Positions 1 to 9,026 of a stretch of DNA of 23,953 nucleotides are shown piece by piece (within the stretch, counting starts at the first letter, position 1; each line of letters begins with the position of its first letter). The notes below the pieces were generated by a model. That model had not been told where the DNA came from. It saw only the letters and a list, made by a program, of their open reading frames with translations, and did not search any database. Both the position numbers and the translations under genes were made by a program. Source of the DNA: JBBTRP01 sp038065125 (lineage in GTDB: Bacteria; Patescibacteriota; Patescibacteriia; JACQRZ01); contig JBBTRP010000055.1 of the NCBI GenBank assembly GCA_038065125.1, positions 1-23,953 of the forward strand. Direction: 5' to 3'.

Positions 1-2719
<2,719 letters not shown>

Positions 2720-2730
<11 letters not shown>

Positions 2731-2763
2731 CCCGCGGCTGCTGCGATGAGCTGCGCGCGGGTC
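2720..2763 (-). terminator. Hairpin terminator for the minus-strand gene ending at 2788
   Basis: GACCCGCG (2729-2736) pairs with CGCGGGTC (2756-2763). Read on the minus strand, the stem follows the TAG at 2788-2790 by about 25 bases and leads into an imperfect pyrimidine-rich tract (ATTTCTTTCCC). The stem overlaps the uvrA stop codon. On the plus strand no T-run follows, so it looks like a minus-strand terminator. Confidence 0.5.
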
Positions 2764-2787
2764 GGGTGAGGGTTCCTCCAGGGTTGC

Positions 2788-3672
2788 CTAGTGGGCGAGC
2801 GCGGGTTCGCGCTGGCCGCTCGGCGGAGTCGCATTAGGGATCGGCTTGACCCAGTCGGGGTTGCCGTCGTCGTTGGCCGCGGGGTTAGCCTGCTCGGTCG
2901 GCTTCTCGCGAAGGCCCAGGGCCTTCTCCAGGGTGTGCACGTAGTGGTATGCGAGTTCCTGGTCACCGCCGTTGGCGTAGCGCTGAATGGCCATGACCGC
3001 TCGACGCGCCTCCTTCAGGGCTTTGAGCATGTCCTGCCGCTCGAGGACAGCCGTCAGCCGCAGACAGGTGTGTCTGTCGAACTTCTGCTCGTCCAGGGTG
3101 TCGCCGCCGTCGGTCTTCAGGAGCTCGTTGTACCGCTCCGCTCCGACGACCGTGACCAGCTTCTGTAGGCCAGCCGCTGCGTCCATCGCGAGGCCGGTGA
3201 GCGGTAGGTCACAGGCCTTGACCACCGGTGTGGCGATCTTGCCACGCATGACGTTGGTCAGAATGGCGCCGGCGAGCTCGCTGATCTCGTCCTTCCCGCC
3301 TTCCATGGCGCGAGCGACGAGGTCGCGGCAGGCGCTGTTGAACCACGGCAGGAGGTACTTGATCCCCAGGCGATCCGCGGCGGTGGCGAAGGTGCCGGCG
3401 ATGAAGTAGCGGCCGACGTTCGTGTCATTGAGGTCGTTGATCGTCGCGGGCGGGTCGTCTGCGTCCTTGTCGTCGTTCACGATTTCGAGGCAGTGCAGCG
3501 TCAACTCGCCCAGGCAGTCGACCAGCATCTGGTCACCCTGGTCCAGGCCGTCGGCCCGGCGGCGGGTCGCGTTGACGATGTCGTTGAGGGCCGAGGATCC
3601 TCCCGTTTCGCGGACGGCGAAACCTGGGAAGTTCCCGAGTAGCTGACGTTCCAGTTCAGCGAACAAATCCAT
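2788..3672 (-). CDS. Unknown protein, 294 aa, helical, soluble
   Basis: I do not recognise a family. The start ATG at 3670-3672 was chosen because AAAGGGG lies 6 bases upstream; a longer frame to 3741 would begin inside the promoter. The product (MDLFAELERQLLGNFPGF...) looks like a mostly helical soluble protein without signal peptide or membrane segment. It has an acidic patch (NDDKDADDPPATINDLND, about residues 85-102) and a Pro/Asn-rich, probably disordered C-terminal tail of about 35 residues. Codons are strongly C- or G-ending (GTC, CTC, GCC, GAG), more so than in uvrA or the aro genes. It has its own consensus promoter (3733-3760) and a downstream hairpin, so it is probably monocistronic. 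The strong SD, promoter and codon bias argue for a real, well-expressed gene. The unknown gene at 20690-21400 has the same architecture. Confidence 0.8.
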   Translation of the reverse strand: MDLFAELERQLLGNFPGFAVRETGGSSALNDIVNATRRRADGLDQGDQMLVDCLGELTLHCLEIVNDDKDADDPPATINDLNDTNVGRYFIAGTFATAADRLGIKYLLPWFNSACRDLVARAMEGGKDEISELAGAILTNVMRGKIATPVVKACDLPLTGLAMDAAAGLQKLVTVVGAERYNELLKTDGGDTLDEQKFDRHTCLRLTAVLERQDMLKALKEARRAVMAIQRYANGGDQELAYHYVHTLEKALGLREKPTEQANPAANDDGNPDWVKPIPNATPPSGQREPALAH

Positions 3673-3732
3673 TGGTGCCCCTTTCACAAGAGCGATTGAG
3701 GTCAAAAGACCCCGTGGACAATACAGTTTTAC

Positions 3733-3760
3733 AGTATACACATTTTTTGGATTTTGTCAA
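3733..3760 (-). promoter_or_regulatory. Sigma-70-type promoter for the gene at 2788-3672
   Basis: On the minus strand, TTGACA (3755-3760, perfect -35) is followed after 16 bases by TATACT (3733-3738, 5 of 6 to the -10 consensus). The expected start of transcription is near 3726, leaving a leader of about 55 bases before the ATG at 3672. Confidence 0.8.
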
Positions 3761-3791
3761 GAGGACAAATCATTTTTTTCTTGTAAATATA

Positions 3792-3815
3792 AGACCGGTC
3801 GGGTGTGACCGGTCT
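3792..3815 (-). terminator. Hairpin downstream of the small membrane protein gene
   Basis: AGACCGGTC (3792-3800) and GACCGGTCT (3807-3815) form a perfect 9-bp stem with a 6-base loop. It lies 15 bases past the stop of the gene at 3830-4099. On the minus strand TTATATTTAC follows, a weak T-tract. It also lies between that gene and the promoter of the next minus-strand gene, as a separating terminator would. Confidence 0.6.
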
Positions 3816-3829
3816 GGTGAATATCCTCC

Positions 3830-4099
3830 TTACGCCTCCTCCTCGAAGCTGATCCGGGGGAGATTGCGATCCATCCTCCGAATGGGGTCGTTGTGCTGCC
3901 AGCGGCGCCAGAGGCCCCCGAGAATGCCGAGGGCGACTATGCCGACAGCAAGGCCTGCAAGGATCGTCCATTGCTTCGTGACCACGAGAACTGCGATCCC
4001 GACTGATCCAAGAAGCAAAAGCGCCTTGGTGTATTCTCGGTTCTCTGCGCATTTCAAGCGCAGGGTCGTAGGGACGGGGGACTCCTCCTGGCGCTCCAT
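3830..4099 (-). CDS. Small two-helix membrane protein, 89 aa, unknown
   Basis: Unrecognised. The ATG at 4097-4099 has AAGGAG seven bases upstream, which fixes the start. The charged N-terminus (MERQEESPVP) is followed by two hydrophobic segments at about residues 26-40 (ALLLLGSVGIAVLVV) and 46-64 (ILAGLAVGIVALGILGGLW), separated by a short TKQWT turn. A basic then acidic tail follows, with WRRWQHNDPIRRMDR and FEEEA at the end. The likely topology is a hairpin with both termini on the same side of the membrane. No convincing promoter was seen between it and the terminator of the upstream minus-strand gene (4153-4198). It belongs to the strong-SD minus-strand gene block between uvrA and uvrC. 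The SD and membrane pattern make it a likely real gene. Confidence 0.72.
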   Translation of the reverse strand: MERQEESPVPTTLRLKCAENREYTKALLLLGSVGIAVLVVTKQWTILAGLAVGIVALGILGGLWRRWQHNDPIRRMDRNLPRISFEEEA

Positions 4100-4152
4100 T
4101 ACATCTCTCCTTCTTTGAGCTTTTCGTCGACCAAATAATCGTAGCGAGATTG

Positions 4153-4198
4153 TAAAAAAAAGATAGTGCCCTGGTTCTCGCGATGCGAAAACCAGGGC
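4153..4198 (-). terminator. Rho-independent terminator for the gene at 4234-4719
   Basis: GCCCTGGTT (4168-4176) pairs with AACCAGGGC (4190-4198) around a TCGC/GCGA inner stem. Read on the minus strand, the hairpin is followed a few bases later by a run of eight T (complement of 4154-4161). It lies about 35 bases past the stop codon at 4234, a classic intrinsic terminator. Confidence 0.85.
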
Positions 4199-4233
4199 GT
4201 GAGTTGTATTGCGGGGATCAGGTGCCTCCCGTG

Positions 4234-4719
4234 CTAGGCGCGGGCGAGCTCTTGCTCCTTGGAGAGCTCGTGTCTGCGCGCGATTTGATCTTTGATGGTC
4301 CTCTTGAAGAGGTCCTTGAGGTCCGCAACGACCGCCTGTGCTGCGAGGAGCCGAAGCTTCGTCACGCCGTCGTAGCCGGGGTCACCGCCGCGAATGGGCA
4401 GATGGATCGCCGGAACGCTACGCGTGCGTGGCGTGCGAGTTCCGACTTTCTTCGTCGGGATCGGGTCATCTCCCTTTCCCGTTCCGAGTCGGACCCGTGT
4501 CCCGCGGCCACAGGCAGCGATCCGGCCAAGCTCACTCTCGTCCTTCTGTTCGAGCAGGTCGGAGACCCGCTGGAACATGGCGTGGGCGTGTGAGCGCCAG
4601 AATTGATAGATCGTGGCATCCCCGCCGCCGCTGTGCTCGAGGAAGTAGTTTTCCACTAGCCCCTCTCGATTGAGGAGCTCGCGCGCCAGGGCCATCGAAG
4701 TGGTCTCGGTATTCGCCAT
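4234..4719 (-). CDS. Unknown protein, 161 aa, helical
   Basis: Unrecognised. The ATG at 4717-4719 (MANTETTSMALARELLNREG) has AGGAGA about 10 bases upstream; an in-frame ATG at 4755 is less well placed. The N-terminal half looks helical (residues 8-60, including YQFWRSHAHAMFQRVSDLLEQK). The middle is basic and low in hydrophobic residues (GTRVRLGTGKGDDPIPTKKVGTRTPRTRS is the character of about residues 73-100) and may be flexible or nucleic-acid binding, though no motif supports this. The last 45 residues form an amphipathic helix with alternating charge (DLKDLFKRTIKDQIARRHEL). There are no membrane segments. It lies 79 bases downstream of the gene at 4799-5032 without a clear promoter of its own, so the two may be cotranscribed and end at the terminator at 4153-4198. 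Confidence 0.72.
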   Translation of the reverse strand: MANTETTSMALARELLNREGLVENYFLEHSGGGDATIYQFWRSHAHAMFQRVSDLLEQKDESELGRIAACGRGTRVRLGTGKGDDPIPTKKVGTRTPRTRSVPAIHLPIRGGDPGYDGVTKLRLLAAQAVVADLKDLFKRTIKDQIARRHELSKEQELARA

Positions 4720-4798
4720 CCTGAATTTCTTCTCCTGTTGATCGCGGCGGCTCACTTCTTGGAAGCGGCGCCTTTGTGCTTTATACTTGACAGGCCCC

Positions 4799-5032
4799 CT
4801 ACAAAGGAAGCTTAGGTAGAATCATCGCGGCCGCAAAGATGACGATCAACACCACTCCGCCATACTCGGCGAGCCACTGCTGCACCTCCATTCGCCGTGC
4901 GTGGGCTATTCCGGCATTGCGGAGCCGGCGTGGACCGTAGTTGCGGTCGCCCCACTCTTGAGCGAGCGAGACGTCCGGACTGCGGTAGATGTGACCTGCG
5001 AGCCGTCGTGCGACGACAGAAGCATCGTGCAT
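4799..5032 (-). CDS. Small protein with C-terminal membrane anchor, 77 aa, unknown
   Basis: Unrecognised. The ATG at 5030-5032 (MHDASVVARRLAGHIYRSPD) has GGAGGG about 9 bases upstream and was preferred to an ATG at 5077 that lies next to the -10. The first ~55 residues are polar and rich in Arg (NYGPRRLRNAGIAHARR). Residues about 57-73 (EYGGVVLIVIFAAAMIL) form a single hydrophobic helix close to the C-terminus, giving a tail-anchored look with the bulk probably in the cytoplasm. A TTGACA promoter lies just upstream and overlaps the start region of the divergent uvrC. It probably heads a two-gene unit with the 161-residue gene downstream. Confidence 0.7.
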   Translation of the reverse strand: MHDASVVARRLAGHIYRSPDVSLAQEWGDRNYGPRRLRNAGIAHARRMEVQQWLAEYGGVVLIVIFAAAMILPKLPL

Positions 5033-5067
5033 TGCAAAGAACCCTCCATAAACGCAAATACTGCGCA

Positions 5068-5095
5068 AGACTACCATATTTTATGCGATTGTCAA
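5068..5095 (-). promoter_or_regulatory. Promoter for the minus-strand unit starting at 5032
   Basis: On the minus strand, a perfect TTGACA (5090-5095) lies 16 bases before TAGTCT (5068-5073), a weak -10. It overlaps codons 1-5 of the proposed uvrC start at 5083, so either the two divergent units share bases here or uvrC starts later. Confidence 0.55.
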
Positions 5096-6774
5096 GGGGA
5101 AAACCTTTCGAGTCTTTGAAGATTCCATTAAAAACCGGCTGCTACCTGATGAAAGACGCCCATGGGGATGTTATATATGTAGGAAAAGCAAAGAATTTAC
5201 GGTCGCGCGTTGCCTCGTACTGGCGGGTGACAGACGTAAAGACCGTTGCGCTCGTTTGTGAGATTGCCGATATCGAGACGATCCTGACAAAAAACGAAGT
5301 TGAAGCGCTGATCCTGGAAATGCAGCTGATTCAGAAGCATCACCCAAAATACAATATCGACCTGCAGACGCCTGGACGGTATGCGTTCATCAAAATCACC
5401 AATGATTTCTATCCGCGACTTCTGGTTGCACGCAAAGTTGAGAAAGACGGCCGATACATCGGGCCGTTTCCCTCTGCGACCGCCCGAAGCGCCGCGCTTT
5501 CTGCCGCGTATCGTATTTTTCGGTTGTGTAAAAAACCGATGAGTCTCAGCCGTTCCATTGGCGCGCCTTCAGGGGTATCCCCGTTTGCGCCTGAAAACGG
5601 CGCAAAGAGGATACGCCCTTCCGGCGCGCGTGCAAAAAAAAGCGCGTGTTTCCGCTACCATCTTGCCCTTTGCGGCGGTGCATGTGCAGGGATAATCTCT
5701 CCGGAGGACTATAGACACTCGATCAAGGCCGCAGAGAAGTTTTTGAAAGGAGACTATCAGGCCGTTATTCGTGAGACGGAGAAGGAGATGCGCTCCACGT
5801 CCGGGAAACAGGAGTTTGAGAAGGCGCGATTGCTACGGGATCAGCTTTTTGCTCTCAAAAAAATCGAGGAGCAGCGCGTCTCTCATCCCAAGGCGCACGA
5901 TCAGGACGTAATCGGGTATCGGGCGGGTGAGGAGCGCATGGTCGTCCAGCTTTTTCATTTTTCAAAAGGCATCATCGCCGGGCGCCGCGAGTTCGCGATC
6001 CAGCTTGATCGAGTCAACGTTGGGGACACGGGGCACGCGTTCCAGGAGTTCATTCAGCAGTACTATTCGAGCGCTGATGTTCCGCGTGAAGTTATCATTC
6101 GGACCGCACTTCCCGAGATGGCGTTGACCACGCAGTACCTCTCGGCGATCCGCGGTCACGCCGTCACGCTCAGCGTGCCGCAGAAAGGGCTAAAGAAAAA
6201 ACTCATTGAGTTAGTTGAGACCAACCTTGAGAGTGCTGGTAGTTCAGCAAGTGGCGGACATACTGGAGGACTCACCGAGTTGTCCAAGGTATTGCGACTC
6301 CAGTCTCTTCCTTCACGGATCGCGTGTATCGACATCTCGCATTTGGGTGGAACGCAAACCGTCGGATCGCTCGTGACATTTGTCAACGGACACCCCGCAA
6401 AGAGCGGATACCGGAAGTTCATCATCAAGGGCGGTGCAGGGAATAATGATGTTGCGTCTATCAATGAGGTCGTGACGCGTTTTTGCGCACGAGTTCTTTC
6501 GGGTAAAGAGCGACGTCCGGATCTCTTGATGATCGATGGCGGGAGAGGACAACTCAACAGCGCCCGCAAAGCCCTTGAAAAAATCGACCTCTCTCTGCCG
6601 ACCATCGGACTTGCAAAACGACTCGAGGAGATTTTCGTGTCGTGGTCTCGTACCCCCATCCTTTTGAAACCGACGAGTCCCGCACTGCAGCTCCTTCAGC
6701 GGCTGCGCGATGAGGCGCACCGCTTCGCGATCACCTTTCAGCGCAAGCGGCGGAAGCTCACTGGTCATCCGTAA
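5083..6774 (+). CDS. uvrC: UvrABC excinuclease subunit C, lacking C-terminal HhH domain
   Basis: UvrC makes the dual incisions around a lesion marked by UvrAB. About 563 aa from the ATG at 5083, the only ATG in position; TTG at 5116 (LKIPLKTGCYLMKD) is possible and neither has a good SD. Order: GIY-YIG nuclease (about residues 14-100, GCYLMKDAHGDVIYVGKAKNLR), cysteine region C149, C189, C197, C201, UVR/UvrB-binding motif (about 230-260, EFEKARLLRDQLFAL), and an RNase H-like nuclease with its DISH, MIDGGRGQL and RDEAHRFAI motifs. The protein stops at KRRKLTGHP, directly after that domain, so the usual C-terminal tandem helix-hairpin-helix of ~60 residues is absent. No frameshift remnant of it is visible downstream. 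C149 and C189 are 39 residues apart (11 in E. coli) because a palindromic repeat is inserted in frame at 5561-5629. Confidence 0.95.
   Translation: MRLSRGKPFESLKIPLKTGCYLMKDAHGDVIYVGKAKNLRSRVASYWRVTDVKTVALVCEIADIETILTKNEVEALILEMQLIQKHHPKYNIDLQTPGRYAFIKITNDFYPRLLVARKVEKDGRYIGPFPSATARSAALSAAYRIFRLCKKPMSLSRSIGAPSGVSPFAPENGAKRIRPSGARAKKSACFRYHLALCGGACAGIISPEDYRHSIKAAEKFLKGDYQAVIRETEKEMRSTSGKQEFEKARLLRDQLFALKKIEEQRVSHPKAHDQDVIGYRAGEERMVVQLFHFSKGIIAGRREFAIQLDRVNVGDTGHAFQEFIQQYYSSADVPREVIIRTALPEMALTTQYLSAIRGHAVTLSVPQKGLKKKLIELVETNLESAGSSASGGHTGGLTELSKVLRLQSLPSRIACIDISHLGGTQTVGSLVTFVNGHPAKSGYRKFIIKGGAGNNDVASINEVVTRFCARVLSGKERRPDLLMIDGGRGQLNSARKALEKIDLSLPTIGLAKRLEEIFVSWSRTPILLKPTSPALQLLQRLRDEAHRFAITFQRKRRKLTGHP
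5561..5629. repeat. Palindromic repeat, copy A, in frame inside uvrC
   Basis: A nested imperfect palindrome of 69 bp. The outer stem is GCGCGCC/GGCGCGC, the middle stem GGGGTATCC/GGATACGCCC with one bulge, the inner stem TTTGCGCC/GGCGCAAA, and the loop TGAAAAC (5592-5598). It encodes about residues 160-183 of UvrC. Copy B at 10575-10644 shares the TGAAAAC loop, the block ATACGCCCTTCC and the GGCGCG end, while the apical stem differs on both sides so that pairing is kept. Confidence 0.8.
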
Positions 6775-6782
6775 TGATTTTT

Positions 6783-6791
6783 TGCTATAAT
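6783..6791 (+). promoter_or_regulatory. Extended -10 promoter of the prepilin gene
   Basis: TGC followed by a perfect TATAAT (6786-6791) makes an extended -10 element. The best -35 is a poor TGGTCA at 6762-6767 inside the uvrC stop region. Transcription should begin near 6798, about 20 bases before the proposed pilin start. Confidence 0.7.
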
Positions 6792-6818
6792 TTAAGCAGA
6801 GACGAATAAAGTCTAATC

Positions 6819-7352
6819 ATTTCATATACGGCAGATAAACGGGGCTATACCCTCATTGAAATTTTAGTGGTGGTGGGCGTGATCGGAGTATTGGCGTCGA
6901 TCGCGTACTCCTCGATGAACGCCGTGCGAATAAATGGGCGCGACACCAAGCGTATCGGCGATGTCAAGTCGATTCTGACCGCGCTGGAATCGTATCGGGA
7001 TAGCGCAGGAAAACTTCCCGACAATACCGATAACGATGCGGGCGGATGGGATATCGGCAACACGCGGCAGGGGGCAGGCGATACGTTTTTGCAGCCGCTG
7101 CGCGACGCCGGGATATTGGGAACCGTGCCGGTTGAGACATATCTTAGCTCCGCGACTTATCCAAGTTTTCAATATTTCAAATACGCCAATGAGCTCAACT
7201 GCGGCGGAACGTATGCTATTCTCGCCGTTCGCCTCGAGGGAAAGAAAGAGAGCTATAAAGTCCAAAACACGCTCGAGACCTGTTATACGACTAACTTCAA
7301 CGCCGTGCCGGTAGATGACTATTGGCTTGCGTATATGATCCGGGAGTTTTGA
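6819..7352 (+). CDS. Type IV prepilin-like protein, start codon unusual
   Basis: A type IV pilin or pseudopilin is made with a short basic leader, cleaved after Gly by prepilin peptidase, and assembled through its hydrophobic N-terminal helix. Sequence: KRG|YTLIEILVVVGVIGVLASIAYS, the class III signal with the conserved Glu at mature position 5, then a long helix (RDTKRIGDVKSILTALESYRDSAGKLPD) and a globular domain with two Cys (ELNCGGTY, LETCYT) that could form a disulfide. The in-frame GTG at 6867 falls inside the hydrophobic helix and cannot be the start. Upstream, no ATG, GTG or TTG occurs before the in-frame TAA at 6807-6809. ATT at 6819 or ATC at 6816 are the only candidates, giving a leader of about 7-8 residues. 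The boundary is therefore tentative; the protein family is clear. Confidence 0.8.
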   Translation: MSYTADKRGYTLIEILVVVGVIGVLASIAYSSMNAVRINGRDTKRIGDVKSILTALESYRDSAGKLPDNTDNDAGGWDIGNTRQGAGDTFLQPLRDAGILGTVPVETYLSSATYPSFQYFKYANELNCGGTYAILAVRLEGKKESYKVQNTLETCYTTNFNAVPVDDYWLAYMIREF

Positions 7353-7364
7353 CGACGGCGAGAC

Positions 7365-7393
7365 TTGACAGAAAGTTATACTTTTAGTATCCT
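7365..7393 (+). promoter_or_regulatory. Promoter of the toxin-antitoxin operon
   Basis: TTGACA (7365-7370), 17 bases, then TATCCT (7388-7393, 4 of 6). Transcription would start near 7400, about 23 bases before the antitoxin ATG. The spacer and -10 lie within the inverted repeat at 7372-7407. Confidence 0.75.
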
Positions 7394-7407
7394 AAAAGTA
7401 TAACTTT
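7372..7407. promoter_or_regulatory. Inverted-repeat operator of the toxin-antitoxin operon
   Basis: AAAGTTATACTTTTAG (7372-7387) and CTAAAAGTATAACTTT (7392-7407) are perfect 16-bp arms separated by TATC. The repeat covers the spacer and the -10 of the promoter, as expected for a site where antitoxin, or toxin-antitoxin complex, represses its own operon. Each arm also contains the TATACTTTTAG-type core that could be one dimer half-site. Confidence 0.75.
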
Positions 7408-7422
7408 ATAGTTCATAATTCC

Positions 7423-7668
7423 ATGCACCATAAACACAAAGCGATCGGCATGAAAGAGCTCCAGCATACCCTTGCTCAGGTCGCGCGCGAGGCTTCTGCA
7501 GGAAAGAGTTTTGTCGTATTTAAGCACGCGCGGCCGGCGTTCCGTATCGAGCCGATTACGCAGCGCGAGAAGAATCGGTATACGCTTCGGGATCTCAATG
7601 ATATCCGTTTCAAAACGCGCGCGCGGAATCTCAGCAAGAAGGTCGATGAGATCGTGTATGGGATATGA
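7423..7668 (+). CDS. Phd/YefM-type antitoxin, 81 aa
   Basis: A small antitoxin that binds DNA through its N-terminal part and neutralises its toxin through a flexible C-terminus. The N-terminal half, IGMKELQHTLAQVAREASAGKSFVVFKHARPAFRIEPI, follows the Phd/YefM pattern (a short strand, a helix with L..L...., then a V.v...RPvf.i hairpin). The C-terminal half (RFKTRARNLSKKVDEIVYGI) is basic and amphipathic, suited to wrap a PIN toxin. The start is ATG 7423; ATG 7450 (MKELQ) is an alternative, and no SD is visible before either. Its last codons overlap the toxin start by 4 bases (ATGA). Family placement comes from pattern recognition and pairing with a PIN toxin. Confidence 0.8.
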   Translation: MHHKHKAIGMKELQHTLAQVAREASAGKSFVVFKHARPAFRIEPITQREKNRYTLRDLNDIRFKTRARNLSKKVDEIVYGI

Positions 7669-8057
7669 CGATTCTAGACTCCTGCGTGTGGATTGCGTTT
7701 TTTAATGAATCTGATTCTCAGCACGCAAAAGCGCGCAAAATTTTTGAAGTCCTTTCTTCCCGTATCCTGCTCCCGGAGCATGTCGTTCTTGAGGTGGCAA
7801 CAGTCCTTTCTCTGCGGGCTTCAAAAGGCATCGCTGATATTTTTATTGAACGTGTGATTGATAATAGCGATATTGAAATCCGTGTGTTCCAGCACGATGA
7901 ATTCTTTGAGGTGTGTCGGGACTATCGTCGAAGCGCCTCTGCGCGATTATCCTTTGTTGACATCGCCCTGCTCGGCTTGTCGGCAGCGCACACCGTTGTG
8001 ACGTTCGATCGGCACCTCAAAAAAGCGATTGATGCACCACGGCGCAGGAAGTCTTGA
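7665..8057 (+). CDS. PIN-domain toxin (VapC-like), 130 aa
   Basis: PIN-domain toxins are Mg-dependent RNases that cut tRNA or rRNA when their antitoxin is lost. The sequence shows the expected acidic set: D5 in ILDSCVWIAFF, a Glu in the second helix (LPEHVVLEVATVL), Asp in SFVDIALLGLS, and the terminal VVTFDRHL strand with its Asp. Length and order match VapC-type toxins. It is translationally coupled to the antitoxin (ATGA overlap) and ends 9 bases before dusB, so read-through into dusB is likely. The pair sits between a pilin gene and a housekeeping tRNA modification gene, as an inserted module would. Confidence 0.87.
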   Translation: MTILDSCVWIAFFNESDSQHAKARKIFEVLSSRILLPEHVVLEVATVLSLRASKGIADIFIERVIDNSDIEIRVFQHDEFFEVCRDYRRSASARLSFVDIALLGLSAAHTVVTFDRHLKKAIDAPRRRKS

Positions 8058-8066
8058 CCCGCGTTT

Positions 8067-9026
8067 GTGCGAAGGGGATTTTGGGCACAATTGAAAAAAC
8101 CGATTATGGCGCTTGCGCCGATGGCGAATGTCACGGACGCGGCGTTTCGGCGTGTCATTGCGAAGTATGGGAAACCCTCGGTGATGTTTACTGAGTTTAC
8201 GTCCTGCGACGGCCTACAGTCGCGCGGGCGCGAGAAACTCCTTGTCGATTTGATGTATTCGGAGATCGAACGGCCGATGGTTGCGCAGATATTCGGATCC
8301 ACTCCGGAGAATTTCACAAAAACCGCCGCGCTGATTCTTGAAATGGGTTTTGACGGCATCGACATCAACATGGGATGTCCGGATCGCAACGTGGAGAAGC
8401 AGGGCGGGGGAGCCGCGCTCATAAAAAACCCCGAGGCGGCAAAAGATATCATCGCGGCCACGCGAAAAAGTGCGGGGGGGCTACCCATCTCAGTCAAGAC
8501 GCGGCTTGGATATAATCGGAACGAGATCGAGACGTGGATCCCCGAACTCCTGGAGACCGGTCTTGCCGCGATCACGATTCACGGCCGAACGAGAAAAGAA
8601 ATGTCCAAGGTTCCCGCGCACTGGGATTTGATTGGGCGAGTCGCAGAGATCGCGAAAGGGAGTGGTACGCTGATTTTAGGAAACGGCGACGTTGAGACGT
8701 GTGAAGATGCACGAGTAAAATGCAAGGAGTACGGCGTTGACGGCGTCATGATCGGTCGCGGCGTATTCGGCAACCCATGGTTATTCTCGGATCGGATCGA
8801 CGTGACGCTGAACGAGCGTCTCTCTATCCTGGTCGAGCACACGACTCTTTTTGAAGAGCTCCTGGGTAGCCACAAGTCATTTGACATCATGAAAAAGCAT
8901 TACAAGGCGTATGTCACGGGATTTGACGGCGCAAAAGAGTTGCGAGTGAGTCTTATGGCGTGCTCAACAGCTGGCGAAGTTGCTCAAATTGTGAAAGAGT
9001 TTTGTCCTGAGGTGAAGGGCTTTTGA
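8067..9026 (+). CDS. dusB: tRNA-dihydrouridine synthase
   Basis: An FMN- and NADPH-dependent enzyme that reduces uridines in the tRNA D-loop. The 319-residue product has the Dus TIM-barrel signatures: PIMALAPMANVTDAAFR near the N-terminus (FMN site), INMGCPDRNVEKQGGGAAL with catalytic Cys104, KTRLGYN, ITIHGRTRKEMSK, LGNGDVETCEDA, GVMIGRGVFGNPWLF (phosphate-binding), and a C-terminal helical domain (MKKHYKAYVTGFDGAKELR). The GTG start at 8067 is preferred because the upstream FWAQLKKPI segment is conserved in DusB-like proteins; TTG at 8091 is possible. It matches DusB best among bacterial Dus types, but the subtype is not proved. The last 74 bases overlap the 3' end of the convergent PAP2 gene, leaving no room for a terminator. 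Confidence 0.92.
   Translation: MRRGFWAQLKKPIMALAPMANVTDAAFRRVIAKYGKPSVMFTEFTSCDGLQSRGREKLLVDLMYSEIERPMVAQIFGSTPENFTKTAALILEMGFDGIDINMGCPDRNVEKQGGGAALIKNPEAAKDIIAATRKSAGGLPISVKTRLGYNRNEIETWIPELLETGLAAITIHGRTRKEMSKVPAHWDLIGRVAEIAKGSGTLILGNGDVETCEDARVKCKEYGVDGVMIGRGVFGNPWLFSDRIDVTLNERLSILVEHTTLFEELLGSHKSFDIMKKHYKAYVTGFDGAKELRVSLMACSTAGEVAQIVKEFCPEVKGF

Noticed and set aside
4787..4822. Plus-strand TTGACA at 4787 with TAGAAT at 4817 as a uvrC promoter
   Set aside because: The spacing is 24 bases, outside the usable range, and it lies 260 bases from uvrC.
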